64,000 bases of DNA from Cytobacillus gottheilii (GCF_001636345.1 NZ_KV440945.1:1208975-1272974); one strand, 5' to 3'. Positions 19,126-28,486 are shown, counted from the first letter of the stretch. Notes: generated by a model not told the origin, from the sequence alone. Program-made: numbers and translations.

Positions 19126-19154
19126 AAGCACCCAAACTGACTTGGGTGCTTTGT
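19126..19154 (+). terminator. Terminator of ytwF
   Basis: Stem AAGCACCCAA / TTGGGTGCTT with a 6-base loop and a T-rich tail (TTGTTT). Confidence 0.85.
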
Positions 19155-19348
19155 TTATGTCTAGCTCCAAGCGCTAGGGACCTCATGGTCTAGCCAATCC
19201 AGCCAAAAGCTAGTAATTGCAAGTTAGATAGGAAATGTTAAATATAAATCATCTTGATTTCTTGGAATGTGATATTCGTTAAACAATAGAATACTATGTT
19301 TGAATTTTGACCATAATGAGGAAAAAAGGCAAATGAGGGAGAGGTCAA

Positions 19349-19531
19349 ATGATTAAAGTAAAACTATTTGATCATGAACATGAAAAGGATTTAGAGGTTG
19401 AAATGAATAAGTTCTTAGAGAAGATGGATGAAAAAAAGCTGCTCGATATAAAGTATAATGTGGCGGCTGTTCAAGAGGAAGATGATGAACAAATCTATTG
19501 TTTTTCAGCAATGGTTATTTATAAGGCCTAA
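19349..19531 (+). CDS. cse60: Sporulation protein Cse60 (YteV)
   Basis: 60 residues, matching Cse60 in length and in the start MIKVKLFDHEHEKDLE. In B. subtilis this small acidic protein is made in the mother cell under sigma-E; its function is unknown. It is soluble, with a helical N-terminal half and strand-like ends. ATG 19349 follows GGGAGAGG. A sigma-E promoter is expected in 19200-19330 but I could not pick one with confidence. The stop codon lies inside a palindromic terminator shared with ytfP on the other strand. Its presence supports a spore-forming host. Confidence 0.85.
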   Translation: MIKVKLFDHEHEKDLEVEMNKFLEKMDEKKLLDIKYNVAAVQEEDDEQIYCFSAMVIYKA

Positions 19532-19549
19532 TGAATTATTCATTAGGCC
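19524..19549. terminator. Bidirectional hairpin between cse60 and ytfP
   Basis: GGCCTAATGAA / TTCATTAGGCC, an 11-bp stem with a 3-base loop that includes the cse60 stop codon. It lies between converging genes. Confidence 0.75.
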
Positions 19550-19567
19550 ATTTATGCTTGTTAATGG

Positions 19568-20827
19568 TTACCTTGAAAATAAAGCAGCATTTGTCCCTGC
19601 AAGTCTGCCTGTAACAAGAGCTGACGTAATATTGTAGCCCCCGGTATAACCATGTATATCTAGAATTTCTCCGCAAAAATACAATCCATTCATTTTCTTA
19701 GAGGCCATTGTCTGCGGTTCGACTTCTTTAACAGATACTCCGCCTCCAGTTACAAATGCTTTATCCAGCGGCAAGGAGCCGTTAACTGTGAATTGAAAGG
19801 ATTTAACATTCTTAATAAATGTGCGGATCTTTTCATTTGAAATGGTCGCATTTTGTTCTGCAGGATCAATTTCACTTTTTTCTAAAAGGAATAACAAATA
19901 TCTTTCCGGAATAAAACCTTTAAGTGTGTTTTTAATACTTTTTTTCGGTTCTTCCTTCATTTTTCTTACTGTATCCTGAAAGAGAGGCTCTTCTTTTACA
20001 TCGGGCATACAATCAATACTCATCGTCACGGGCCCTTTTTCTTTTTTCATAGCTTTAACAGCAAATTGACTGCAGCGCAGAACGGCTGGACCACTGATGC
20101 CAAAGTGGGTGAAAAGCATATCCATTCGATGTGTAATCAGCGCTTTGCCTTTAGGGTTTAATACACTTAATGCAACACTTCGAAGAGATAACCCCTGCAG
20201 CGTTTTCTCTTTAATAAAAGATTCAGACGAAGTGAGCGGTACTTCTGTTGGAAAAAGATCTGTGATGGTGTGCCCAGCCTTTTCTGCCCAAGCATAACCA
20301 TCTCCGGTTGATCCTGTATGAGGGACAGATTTGCCTCCAACAGCTATCACTATAGATTCAGTCTCAAAAATTTCGCCGCTATGAAGCTCGACTGATTGAA
20401 CAGAATCATTCTTGTAATGAATATCTTTAATGGGACTATTCTTTTTTATTTGTACATTTAACTCTTTCAACCTATTAAGAAGGGCGTCAACAACAGATTG
20501 TGCTTTATCACTGACAGGAAACATTCTGCCATGATCTTCTTCCTTTAGGCGAATCCCCAGGTTCTCAAAGAAAGCGATAATGTCTTCATTGCTGAAGATA
20601 TTGAGGGCACTATACAAGAACCTTCCATTGCCGGGAATATGCTTAATAATCTCATCGACGGGCAGTCTGTTTGTTACATTACAGCGCCCTCCGCCAGAAA
20701 TCGCCAGCTTTCTTCCAAGTTTCTCACCTTTATCTATAAGAAGCACTTTTGCTTTGTTCTCAGCTGCTCCAATTGCGGCCATCAAACCAGATGGTCCTCC
20801 GCCAACTACAATTACGTCAAATTTCAT
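19568..20827 (-). CDS. ytfP: FAD-dependent oxidoreductase of the HI0933/BaiN family
   Basis: 419 residues. The N-terminal FAD-binding motif is [19 protein letters not shown], followed by [19 protein letters not shown], the hallmark of the HI0933-like flavoproteins, and the C-terminal [17 protein letters not shown]. The B. subtilis equivalent is YtfP; the substrate is not established, although gut relatives (BaiN) reduce bile-acid intermediates. ATG 20827 has a GGTGG site 6 bases away; a longer frame to 20866 lacks one. The gene converges on cse60. Confidence 0.9.
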   Translation of the reverse strand: MKFDVIVVGGGPSGLMAAIGAAENKAKVLLIDKGEKLGRKLAISGGGRCNVTNRLPVDEIIKHIPGNGRFLYSALNIFSNEDIIAFFENLGIRLKEEDHGRMFPVSDKAQSVVDALLNRLKELNVQIKKNSPIKDIHYKNDSVQSVELHSGEIFETESIVIAVGGKSVPHTGSTGDGYAWAEKAGHTITDLFPTEVPLTSSESFIKEKTLQGLSLRSVALSVLNPKGKALITHRMDMLFTHFGISGPAVLRCSQFAVKAMKKEKGPVTMSIDCMPDVKEEPLFQDTVRKMKEEPKKSIKNTLKGFIPERYLLFLLEKSEIDPAEQNATISNEKIRTFIKNVKSFQFTVNGSLPLDKAFVTGGGVSVKEVEPQTMASKKMNGLYFCGEILDIHGYTGGYNITSALVTGRLAGTNAALFSR

Positions 20828-21172
20828 TCTATCCACCAACTTATTTTGATTCGTTATATGCAACATCTTTTATTATACTTTATTTGTCACAATCATAAAA
20901 ATAAAGAAGGAAATTTCCAGTTGAAAGTAGCATTCTGTAAAAAAGAAGAGTACACTACAAATAGTGTGCCAAAAAAAATGGAAGCACTAGATTTATGCAT
21001 GTTTAGAAATTACACTTGGCTATTGGCCAAGTTTATTTGATTATAACTAAGAAACACGAAGCAAGGCGCTTCCGCTTTTCTTAAAAAACAGTGTCTAGCT
21101 GCAGGCGCTAGGGGCTCGAGGTGTCGCCCCTGGGCAAGCGCCTTCCGCTTTTCTGATAAGGGTAGGGGTTTT
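20828..21172. other. Non-coding stretch between ytfP and murJ with dispersed repeat
   Basis: Contains the ytfP promoter region, a small hairpin (ACTTGGC / GCCAAGT at 21014-21032) and, at about 21057-21155, a known type of Bacillaceae intergenic repeat. The repeat has two GCGCTTCCGCTTTTCT-like ends (21066 and 21137) enclosing GGCGCTAGGGGC and GCCCCTGGGCAAGCGCC, which can pair. No gene seen. Confidence 0.6.
21057..21155. repeat. Dispersed intergenic repeat with paired ends
   Basis: The end motif GGCGCTTCCGCTTTTCT occurs at both sides, and the centre TCTAGCTGCAGGCGCTAGGGGCTCGAGG resembles a remnant at 19158-19200 (TCTAGCTCCAAGCGCTAGGGACC). It ends 20 bases before murJ. Confidence 0.6.
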
Positions 21173-22786
21173 ATGTCTTCGAAGCTATTGCGCGGTACGT
21201 TTATTTTAACACTTGGTACTTTTGTTTCTAAGCTCCTGGGGTTATTATATGTGATCCCATTTTCTCGTATTGTAGGGCCTGAGGGAACGATCCTTTATCA
21301 ATACGCATATGTTCCTTATACCATTTTTCTAAGTATGTCCACCGCTGGTATTCCTCTTGCTATTTCTAAGTTTATTGCCAAATATAATGCTATTGAAGAA
21401 TACTCAGTCGGCAGGCGGCTGTTTAAATCAGGCATTTGGGTTATGCTGGCAAGCGGGATCATCTGGTTTGCGATCCTTATGTATTTTGCTCCTGAGTTTG
21501 CGGCAGTGTTTACCGATGCAAAAGAGAACCAGAAGCTTGAGGAAACGGTAACAGTTATACGTGCAGTCAGTTTTGCGCTTATTATTATTCCTTTTATGAG
21601 CTTAATTCGCGGGTTTTTCCAAGGGCATCAGTCTATGGGGCCATCTGCGGTTTCACAAGTAGTGGAGCAAATTGTCCGTATTGTTTTCTTGCTTGGCGGA
21701 GCTTATGTTGTACTTTACATGATGGATGGATCTATTGTGGAGGCGGCTAGTGTCGCTACATTTGCAGCATTTATTGGAGGAATTGGCGGTCTTTCCGTCT
21801 TATTCTGGTATTGGTATAAAAGAAAGCCGCATTTGGATCAGCTGCAGCAGCATGATAGGGGCACAGCAGATATCTCCCTAAGGGACATGTACAAAGAAAT
21901 CATTATTTATTCTATTCCATTCATCTTTGTTGGCGTTGCTAATCCTTTATTTCAGCTGATTGACTTGATGACGTTTAATAGAACTATGGATGGCATTGGA
22001 ATTGATATAAATGAATCAGAATATCTTTTGAACATTTTAAACTTTGAAACCCATAAAATTGTTATCATTCCAGTGACACTGGCGATTTCGTTCTCGCTAA
22101 CACTGATTCCAAGTATCACAAAAGCATTTGTGGATGAAGATCAGGCTTCACTTAATCGGCAGATGAATCAAAGCTTACAGGTTATGCTCTTTCTGACATT
22201 GCCTGCAGCTGTTGGTGTCGCTTTGCTGGCAGAACCTGTTTATACGCTATTTTATACAGCAGATATAGAAGGTGCAGCAATTCTGCGTACATATGCTCCG
22301 GTTGCTGTTTTATTCGCATTGTTTTCTGTGACCGCAGCTATTCTGCAGGGAATCAATGAGCAGCGATTTACTGTTTTAAGCTTGCTGGTTGGAATTTTAG
22401 TCAAGCTGAGCCTGAATGTCCCTTTCATCAGTTGGATGCAAACAGAGGGGGCCATTTATGCAACTGCTATTGGCTATTTAACAGCTATCACTATTAATTT
22501 CTATGTGATAAAGAAATTCTCTGGATACCGTTTTCGGTTCGTTTTTAGAAGAAGCCTGCTAATTGTTATTTTTACAGGCATTATGTTAGCTATTACGTTT
22601 TTCTTATATAAAGTGTTAACGATCTTTTTATCACCAGAGTCTGTTGCTCAGTCTGTTATGATTGTAATCCTTTGCGGTGTAATCGGATCGGGAGTTTATT
22701 TTTACCTCGGAATTAAATCGAGACTAGTGTACTTCCTCTTTGGTGACAAAGTCGATCGTCTGTTAAGCAAATTGAAATTAAAATAA
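21173..22786 (+). CDS. murJ: Lipid II flippase MurJ (YtgP), MATE/MOP superfamily
   Basis: 537 residues with about fourteen membrane segments. It belongs to the polysaccharide biosynthesis/SpoVB group; the B. subtilis counterpart YtgP was identified as MurJ, which moves lipid II across the membrane for peptidoglycan synthesis. Typical segments are LLRGTFILTLGTFVSKLLGL at the start and IIPFMSLIRGFFQGHQSMGPSA in the middle. ATG 21173 has a TAGGGG site. It is followed within 23 bases by a pseudouridine synthase gene and is probably co-transcribed with it. SpoVB itself is a near relative, but the genomic position favours YtgP. Confidence 0.88.
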   Translation: MSSKLLRGTFILTLGTFVSKLLGLLYVIPFSRIVGPEGTILYQYAYVPYTIFLSMSTAGIPLAISKFIAKYNAIEEYSVGRRLFKSGIWVMLASGIIWFAILMYFAPEFAAVFTDAKENQKLEETVTVIRAVSFALIIIPFMSLIRGFFQGHQSMGPSAVSQVVEQIVRIVFLLGGAYVVLYMMDGSIVEAASVATFAAFIGGIGGLSVLFWYWYKRKPHLDQLQQHDRGTADISLRDMYKEIIIYSIPFIFVGVANPLFQLIDLMTFNRTMDGIGIDINESEYLLNILNFETHKIVIIPVTLAISFSLTLIPSITKAFVDEDQASLNRQMNQSLQVMLFLTLPAAVGVALLAEPVYTLFYTADIEGAAILRTYAPVAVLFALFSVTAAILQGINEQRFTVLSLLVGILVKLSLNVPFISWMQTEGAIYATAIGYLTAITINFYVIKKFSGYRFRFVFRRSLLIVIFTGIMLAITFFLYKVLTIFLSPESVAQSVMIVILCGVIGSGVYFYLGIKSRLVYFLFGDKVDRLLSKLKLK

Positions 22787-22808
22787 TGGAGGAAGGAGGA
22801 TCAGTTTC

Positions 22809-23525
22809 ATGAGAATTGATAAGATGCTTGCAAATCTCGGCTACGGAAGCCGTAAGGATGTAAAGAAGCTTTTGAAAAATGGTTCTGTAACCATTAATGA
22901 GGTGGCTGTTAAAGACGGAAAACAGCATGTGGACCCTGAGAATGATATAGTGATGATTCATGGAGAACAAGTAGAATATAAGGAATATATCTATCTGATG
23001 ATGAACAAGCCGCAAGGGGTTATTTCTGCTACAGAGGATACCCGGCATGAAACGGTCATTGATATTTTAGAAGCAGAAGATGTTGTTTTTTCTCCTTTTC
23101 CAGTAGGCCGTTTAGATAAGGATACGGAAGGTTTACTTCTTTTGACTAATGACGGTCAGCTCTCACATAAACTTTTATCGCCAAAAAAGCATGTTCCAAA
23201 AACGTATTTTGCTGTCATTAACTCTGAAGTAACAGAGGAGGACCAGGAAGCCTTTAAAAAAGGTGTCATCTTAGATGATGGCTATGAAACGAAGCCTGCC
23301 ACCTTAAAAATATTAAAATCTGGTCTTACTTCGGATATTGAACTGACGATCACAGAAGGAAAATTCCATCAAGTGAAAAGAATGTTTGAAGCGGTTGGAA
23401 AACGTGTGATGTATTTGAAAAGAATGTCAATGGGACCGCTTGAGCTTGATCCTTCGTTAGAACTTGGTGAATATCGGGAATTAACGGATGATGAGCTTGA
23501 ATTGCTATTATCGTACGAATCGTAA
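22809..23525 (+). CDS. ytzG: RsuA-family 16S rRNA pseudouridine synthase
   Basis: 238 residues: an N-terminal S4 RNA-binding domain (about 1-60, MRIDKMLANLGYGSRKDVKKL) and a pseudouridine synthase domain with the catalytic aspartate in GRLDKDTEGLLLLTNDG. The family modifies a uridine in small-subunit rRNA (U516 in E. coli RsuA). The start follows an unusually strong GGAGGAAGGAGG stretch. Position after ytgP matches B. subtilis ytzG. It ends with a terminator shared with ytzE. Confidence 0.9.
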   Translation: MRIDKMLANLGYGSRKDVKKLLKNGSVTINEVAVKDGKQHVDPENDIVMIHGEQVEYKEYIYLMMNKPQGVISATEDTRHETVIDILEAEDVVFSPFPVGRLDKDTEGLLLLTNDGQLSHKLLSPKKHVPKTYFAVINSEVTEEDQEAFKKGVILDDGYETKPATLKILKSGLTSDIELTITEGKFHQVKRMFEAVGKRVMYLKRMSMGPLELDPSLELGEYRELTDDELELLLSYES

Positions 23526-23540
23526 TATATAGGAATGCAG

Positions 23541-23573
23541 AAAAAATCGCCTATCCATTTAGGCGATTTTTTT
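23541..23573. terminator. Bidirectional terminator between ytzG and ytzE
   Basis: AAAAAATCGCCTA / TAGGCGATTTTTTT with a 6-base loop; both arms end in homopolymer runs. Confidence 0.92.
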
Positions 23574-23600
23574 ATGGTTATAATTTATGTGTTGTGATGC

Positions 23601-23822
23601 TTAAGATGACATCTTCACCTTCTTTTGTGTAATCGTCCATTTGCCCCGGCTTGGACTTTTAACTAAGTCGTTATAGGCCAAGACGTTAAGGTCTCTTTGT
23701 ATCGTTCGAGGTGTTATACCAAATTCCTCTACAAGCTCCTGAGTTGTTACAGTTCCGTGTTTGCTGATAAACATGTAAACGGATTTGATACGGTTTAACA
23801 TCCGGTTAGTCGAAGGTTTCAA
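23601..23822 (-). CDS. ytzE: DeoR-type helix-turn-helix protein YtzE
   Basis: 73 residues made almost entirely of one winged HTH (TTQELVEEFGITPRTIQRDL). It lacks the sugar-binding domain of full DeoR regulators, as does B. subtilis YtzE, which has the same length. The TTG start at 23822 follows GGGAGTGG with normal spacing; a longer open frame upstream to 23870 lacks a ribosome site. It probably binds DNA, but its targets are unknown. It converges with ytzG. Confidence 0.85.
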   Translation of the reverse strand: MKPSTNRMLNRIKSVYMFISKHGTVTTQELVEEFGITPRTIQRDLNVLAYNDLVKSPSRGKWTITQKKVKMSS

Positions 23823-24234
23823 AAAACCACTCCCTATCCATTTTTCAAACCAATGGCAAAATTTCTGCAACCGACAGCCTTCAAAGAAGAAACGTGTCCT
23901 TCAAGCATATGTAGTTTTTTTCCTCAGACAACCCCTTTACAAAATGTCACACAATCTAAGATGTCGTACTACTATCCTAATTGTACCCTCATTGTCTGAT
24001 AATTTCCACTTAGACGCAAAATATTAATCGAATTTTAACAAAACTTGCTGAAACCTCCTCTCAATGTCCTTCTAATACATCTATATGGCTGGAGAGGCTT
24101 AAAATATGTCTGAAAATTTCGGAAAATATGTTGTCAGGATAATGTAAAAAGTAATTAAAAAACACTATTTCCATCTGCTGTATATTATTCTATAATCGAT
24201 AAGTATTGTAAAAAAATGATAGAAGGAGAATGGT
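23823..24234. other. Non-coding stretch before M48-ankyrin gene
   Basis: Holds the ytzE promoter region and a likely forward promoter at 24168-24196. CTCTC at 24058 and GAGAG at 24092 could pair weakly. No gene or RNA recognised. Confidence 0.5.
24168..24196 (+). promoter_or_regulatory. Predicted sigma-A promoter of M48-ankyrin gene
   Basis: TTTCCA (24168-24173), 17 bases, then a perfect TATAAT (24191-24196), 39 bases before the start codon. Confidence 0.6.
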
Positions 24235-25542
24235 ATGGATCAATCATTACGTCAGCAATTAGTGCATCCTAAGGAAAATATTTATTTTGCACTTGTAATA
24301 TTATTCAGTATTTTAACGTATGTGCTTCTTGCTGTTTCAATCATAGGTATAGCAATTATAGTCGTTTTACTTTTGCTTTCTGTTTTTCTTCAAGGTCTTA
24401 TGATGGCTGGTATTAGAAGGAATGCCGTAAAGCTTAGTGAGGAGCAGTTTCCAAGATTATATGAGCTGGCTGCACAAACGGCTGCAGATATGGAACTGAA
24501 ATCTGTTCCTGATATTTATGTTATGGAGTCAGAAGGCGTTTTAAATGCTTTTGCCACCAGATTTTTCAGAAGAAATATGGTTGTTTTATATTCCAGTATT
24601 TTTGAGATGGCAGAAAGAGGCGCGGAGAAAGAAGTACTGTTTGTGATGGCACATGAATTCGCCCACTTAAAGAGAAACCATGTGCTGGTCAATACGCTTA
24701 TTTTACCAGCAATGTGGGTGCCGTTCTTGGGGACAGCTTATTCGCGTGCTTGTGAATATACTTGTGATCGCTATGCTGCTTATTATGTACAATCATATGA
24801 AGCCGCTAAGGACGCACTTACGATGCTTGCCATTGGTTCCAGCTTGTATCCGAAAGTAAACAAAGAAGCATATATGAAGCAACTGGAAACTGAAAGCGGA
24901 TTTTTTGTCTGGTTAAATGAAAAACTCTCAACTCATCCGCATTTGCCAAAAAGATTATATGCTTTGTCACGTTTCTTCTCGAGTGAAATGACGCCTGTTC
25001 TAAAAGAATCAAAAGGCAAGGTTGTTATTGGAGTCATTATTTCATTTTTTGTATTCATTCTTTTAAGTGTTGCAGTTTGGTTTTCAATAAGCCAACTGGA
25101 AAAGCTCGATCTCTTTTCGGATTCCTTATATGAAGAGGATTATAGTTTTACTGGAGAAGAAATCCCTGTTGAAGGCGTTACGCCCCTTATGGATGCTGCC
25201 TTTAATAATGATACAGCTTCCATTCTCACTTTAATCGAGGAAGGGGAGGATATAGACGCTGTGGACTCTGAGGATACTTCTGTTCTGCATTGGGCTGTAT
25301 ATGGAGATAATCTTGAAGCTGCAGAGGTGCTTCTTCAAGCTGGTGCAAATCCTGATACAGTAGATTATACAGATTCTACTCCATTAATTACTGCTGCTGC
25401 AAATGGCAACGCGGAACTGACTGAACAACTGTTGAACTATGGCGCCGACTCAGCCTACATCGACGCTTCGGGTTCTACAGCATATGACTATGCTATGGAA
25501 TATGGATATAATGATGTCGCTGCCTTGCTCGCAAACGATTAA
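24235..25542 (+). CDS. M48-family zinc metalloprotease fused to ankyrin repeats
   Basis: 435 residues. Two N-terminal hydrophobic segments (about 17-58), an M48 peptidase domain with the zinc site HEFAH (residues 140-144) and third ligand Glu174 in SRACEYTCD, then a third membrane segment (about 262-285). About four ankyrin repeats follow (roughly 313-435, with TPLMDAAFNN, SVLHWAVYGDNLEAAEVLL, TPLITAAANGNAELTEQLL). M48 enzymes (HtpX/YugP-like) act in membrane protein quality control; the ankyrin tail would add a protein-binding surface. ATG 24235 follows AGAAGGAG. It is monocistronic, with its own promoter and terminator. The substrate and binding partner are unknown. Confidence 0.85.
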   Translation: MDQSLRQQLVHPKENIYFALVILFSILTYVLLAVSIIGIAIIVVLLLLSVFLQGLMMAGIRRNAVKLSEEQFPRLYELAAQTAADMELKSVPDIYVMESEGVLNAFATRFFRRNMVVLYSSIFEMAERGAEKEVLFVMAHEFAHLKRNHVLVNTLILPAMWVPFLGTAYSRACEYTCDRYAAYYVQSYEAAKDALTMLAIGSSLYPKVNKEAYMKQLETESGFFVWLNEKLSTHPHLPKRLYALSRFFSSEMTPVLKESKGKVVIGVIISFFVFILLSVAVWFSISQLEKLDLFSDSLYEEDYSFTGEEIPVEGVTPLMDAAFNNDTASILTLIEEGEDIDAVDSEDTSVLHWAVYGDNLEAAEVLLQAGANPDTVDYTDSTPLITAAANGNAELTEQLLNYGADSAYIDASGSTAYDYAMEYGYNDVAALLAND

Positions 25543-25554
25543 AACAACATACAG

Positions 25555-25587
25555 AAAGCCAGGGGAATTCCTCTGGCTTTTTCTTTA
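25555..25587 (+). terminator. Terminator of M48-ankyrin gene
   Basis: AAAGCCAGGGGAA / TTCCTCTGGCTTT with one G-T pair and a T-rich tail. Confidence 0.9.
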
Positions 25588-25945
25588 TTTATGCAGTTTT
25601 AAACTAATATAGAAATTAGTTTGTACCTTCTGACGTTTATAAAAATAGTAATAAGGATAAAAGAATTATAAACAAGTTAGTTAGCAAGAAAAAAATTCAC
25701 TTTATGAAGATTTGGATACATTATTCATTTATCATTTTTGTGGAATTGGTTAGTCTGCAGGCTTTACATTTTTGCAATCCATTTAAGAGTGATAGAGTAA
25801 ATATAGAATGACATATAGGAAGAAACAATTGATCATACTTATAAAATATAAGGGGATGGCTGATCATATTACATTTATGTATGAAAAGCACAAGCATGGG
25901 TCCCTGTTTTTTCATGTGTGTTAAATATTAAAGGGGCTGTGAGTG
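25588..25945. other. Non-coding stretch before Opu/Egt-type importer
   Basis: AT-rich. TGATCA occurs at 25829 and again at 25861, flanking a 26-base gap, and might be an operator; no clear promoter boxes were found. Short ORFs here lack ribosome sites. Confidence 0.4.
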
Positions 25946-26902
25946 ATGATCCGTTTTGAGGATGTTAAAAAGCAATATGATGGTTCTGTAGCTGTGAATG
26001 ATCTCAATTTTGCCATTGAGGAGGGGGAGTTTTTTGTTTTAATTGGACCGAGCGGCTGCGGGAAGACAACGACACTGAAGATGATGAATCGTTTGATTGA
26101 TCCGTCTGACGGTACCATTTTGATCGATAATAAAAGAATAACTGATTATGATATACATAAATTGCGTTACAATATCGGCTATGTGCTGCAGCAGATTGCT
26201 CTGTTTCCGCATATGACGATTGAAGAGAATATCGCTATTGTACCTCAGCTGAAAAAATGGAATGAGCAGGATATACAAGCAAGAGTATCAGAACTTCTGG
26301 CCATGGTGGGATTGAACCCAGAGGAATTTAAGGACCGAAAGCCTAATGAGCTTTCTGGCGGACAACAGCAGAGAATCGGGGTGGCGCGTGCTTTGGCAGC
26401 GGATCCGAAGCTGATCTTAATGGATGAGCCTTTCAGTGCGCTGGATCCGATTAGCAGGGAAAAGCTTCAAGATGATCTCTTAGAGCTGAAAAAAGCGATA
26501 AAGAAAACAATTGTTTTTGTTACACATGATATATCCGAAGCTCTGAAGCTTGGCGATCGCATCGGTATTATGAATGAAGGGAAGATGGTTCAGATCGGCA
26601 CACCAGAAGAACTTCTGAATGCACCGCAAAATGAATTTGTAAAAAGCTTTATTGGCAGAAGTAATGATGAAACTCCTATCAATTTGGAAGAGCTTCTATC
26701 ACCGCTTTCTCCAGAAATAGAGCTGTCGACTGTTAGGAAAATACATACAGGATTTACGATACAAGAGCTTCTTCATACCTTAAAAGAGGATGAGCAGGTT
26801 GTCATAATAGAAGATGATCAAGCACTCGGTTACATTGACCGGCAGGCAGTTATTGCCTACCTGGCGAGTGTTGCGGTAAAAGGGGGAAGCTTAAGTGAAT
26901 GA
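25946..26902 (+). CDS. ABC importer ATPase, glycine-betaine/ergothioneine (OpuCA/EgtV) type
   Basis: 318 residues. Walker A is GPSGCGKTT (about residues 36-44), the signature LSGGQQQR, Walker B LILMDEPF, and the H-loop FVTHD. A short regulatory segment after residue 235 has CBS-like sequence (VVIIEDDQALGYIDRQAVIAYL) but is shorter than the two CBS domains of OpuCA. It powers the adjacent fused permease/binding protein. ATG 25946 is preferred over GTG 25943 by spacing from AAGGGG. It overlaps the next gene by 8 bases, so the two are translated together. Confidence 0.88.
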   Translation: MIRFEDVKKQYDGSVAVNDLNFAIEEGEFFVLIGPSGCGKTTTLKMMNRLIDPSDGTILIDNKRITDYDIHKLRYNIGYVLQQIALFPHMTIEENIAIVPQLKKWNEQDIQARVSELLAMVGLNPEEFKDRKPNELSGGQQQRIGVARALAADPKLILMDEPFSALDPISREKLQDDLLELKKAIKKTIVFVTHDISEALKLGDRIGIMNEGKMVQIGTPEELLNAPQNEFVKSFIGRSNDETPINLEELLSPLSPEIELSTVRKIHTGFTIQELLHTLKEDEQVVIIEDDQALGYIDRQAVIAYLASVAVKGGSLSE

Positions 26903-28412
26903 TTTTATGAATGTATTTTCAGATCGAAGGGGAGAGCTTCTTCAAGCGCTGATTGAACATATGCAAATTTCGTTTATCGCGCTCTTTTTTGCAGTATTGC
27001 TGGCAATTCCGATTGGAATCTTTTTAACACGGAAGGAGAGACTTGCCGAAAGCATCATTGGGATAACGGCAGTTCTGCAGACCATTCCATCGCTTGCTCT
27101 GCTTGGTTTATTAATTCCGCTATTTGGCATCGGCCGTGTGCCTGCCATTATTGCACTGGTTGCATATGCACTGCTGCCAATTCTAAGAAATACCTATACA
27201 GGCTTAAAAGAAGTAGATCCTTCCCTTTTGGAAGCTGCACGTGCCATGGGTATGAATACATATCAAAGACTTGGAAAAGTTGAGCTGCCGCTTGCAATGC
27301 CGGTTATAATGGCGGGAATTCGAACGGCAATGGTCCTGATTATTGGAACAGCCACTTTGGCTGCTTTAATTGGTGCAGGAGGTCTGGGAGATCTTATACT
27401 GCTTGGAATTGACCGAAACAATATCCTGCTCATTATTTTAGGTGCTGTACCAGCAGCACTGTTAGCTTTATTTTTTGATTTTATCTTGAAAAAAATTGAG
27501 CAATTATCCTTTAAAAAGTCTGTCACTGCCTTTACCATTATGGCTGCAGCAGCACTGTTAATTATTCTTTCACCTCTAATTTTTGCTGAGGAAGAAAGTG
27601 ATCTTGTAATCGCGGGGAAGCTTGGCGCTGAACCAGAAATCCTTATAAATATGTATAAGCTGCTGATTGAAGATGAAACAGATCTCCAGGTCGAGTTAAA
27701 ACCTGGTTTTGGTAAAACTTCTTTCGTATTTAATGCCTTGCAATCGGGAGATATTGATGTGTATCCAGAATTTACGGGTACAGCGATTGCAGAATTCCTG
27801 AAAGAAACGGCAGTGAGCACAGATGGAGAAGAAGTGTATGAACAGGCAAAAGAAGGCATGATGGAACAATATAATCTGACTTTATTAGAGCCAATGAGCT
27901 ATAACAATACGTATGCACTGGCAGTTCCCAAAGAGGTGAGCGATCAATATGGAATCACATCAATCTCAGATGTCATTCCTGTGCAGCAGCAGATTAAACC
28001 AGGCTTCACATTAGAGTTTGCAGACAGGGAGGATGGATACCTGGGCATTCAGGAGCTATATGGCATCGAGTTTCCAGAAGTCATAACAATGGAACCGAAG
28101 CTTCGTTATCAGGCTGTTGAAAATGGAGAAATCAATATGGTTGATGCCTATTCAACAGACAGTGAACTCGAGCAATATGGTTTAACAGTGCTGGAAGATG
28201 ATCAAGGACTATTTCCACCCTATCAGGGAGCACCTCTATTGAGAGAGGAAACAGCAGAAGCTTATCCCGAAGTGGTTGATGCATTAAACAAACTAGCTGG
28301 CAAAATCACAGATGCTGAAATGCGCGAAATGAACTACCAAGTGAATGTGGAAGGCAAAAGCCCTGAGGAAGTAGCTGAGGATTACTTAAAAAGTGAAGGA
28401 TTGTTGGAATAG
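26895..28412 (+). CDS. Fused ABC permease and substrate-binding protein (OpuF/EgtU type)
   Basis: 505 residues. The N-terminal half (about 20-220) is an Opu-type permease with the EAA-like loop LLEAARAMGMNTYQRLGKV and five to six membrane segments. The C-terminal half (about 235-505) is an OpuCC-like binding domain (GFGKTSFVF, VYPEFTGTAIAEF, VDAYSTDSELEQYG, FPPYQGAPL). No separate signal peptide is needed since the domain is tethered. Known fused systems are OpuF of Bacillus infantis (compatible solutes) and EgtU of streptococci and Listeria (ergothioneine); sequence reading cannot decide. GTG 26895 follows AAAGGGGG. Confidence 0.85.
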   Translation: MNDFMNVFSDRRGELLQALIEHMQISFIALFFAVLLAIPIGIFLTRKERLAESIIGITAVLQTIPSLALLGLLIPLFGIGRVPAIIALVAYALLPILRNTYTGLKEVDPSLLEAARAMGMNTYQRLGKVELPLAMPVIMAGIRTAMVLIIGTATLAALIGAGGLGDLILLGIDRNNILLIILGAVPAALLALFFDFILKKIEQLSFKKSVTAFTIMAAAALLIILSPLIFAEEESDLVIAGKLGAEPEILINMYKLLIEDETDLQVELKPGFGKTSFVFNALQSGDIDVYPEFTGTAIAEFLKETAVSTDGEEVYEQAKEGMMEQYNLTLLEPMSYNNTYALAVPKEVSDQYGITSISDVIPVQQQIKPGFTLEFADREDGYLGIQELYGIEFPEVITMEPKLRYQAVENGEINMVDAYSTDSELEQYGLTVLEDDQGLFPPYQGAPLLREETAEAYPEVVDALNKLAGKITDAEMREMNYQVNVEGKSPEEVAEDYLKSEGLLE

Positions 28413-28486
28413 TAGGCTATATTAAGAAACAGACAAGATCTTGAGAACTAAAGTGGCATGGACATAAGTATTTAACACGACCATAG

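Noticed and set aside
20639-21040. Plus-strand ORF of 133 codons antisense to the ytfP 5' end
   Set aside because: No ribosome site, and it overlaps the conserved FAD-binding region of ytfP on the other strand.
27263-27859. Minus-strand ORF of 198 codons inside the fused permease gene
   Set aside because: Antisense shadow of a strongly supported gene, serine/alanine-rich as expected for reverse-frame translation.
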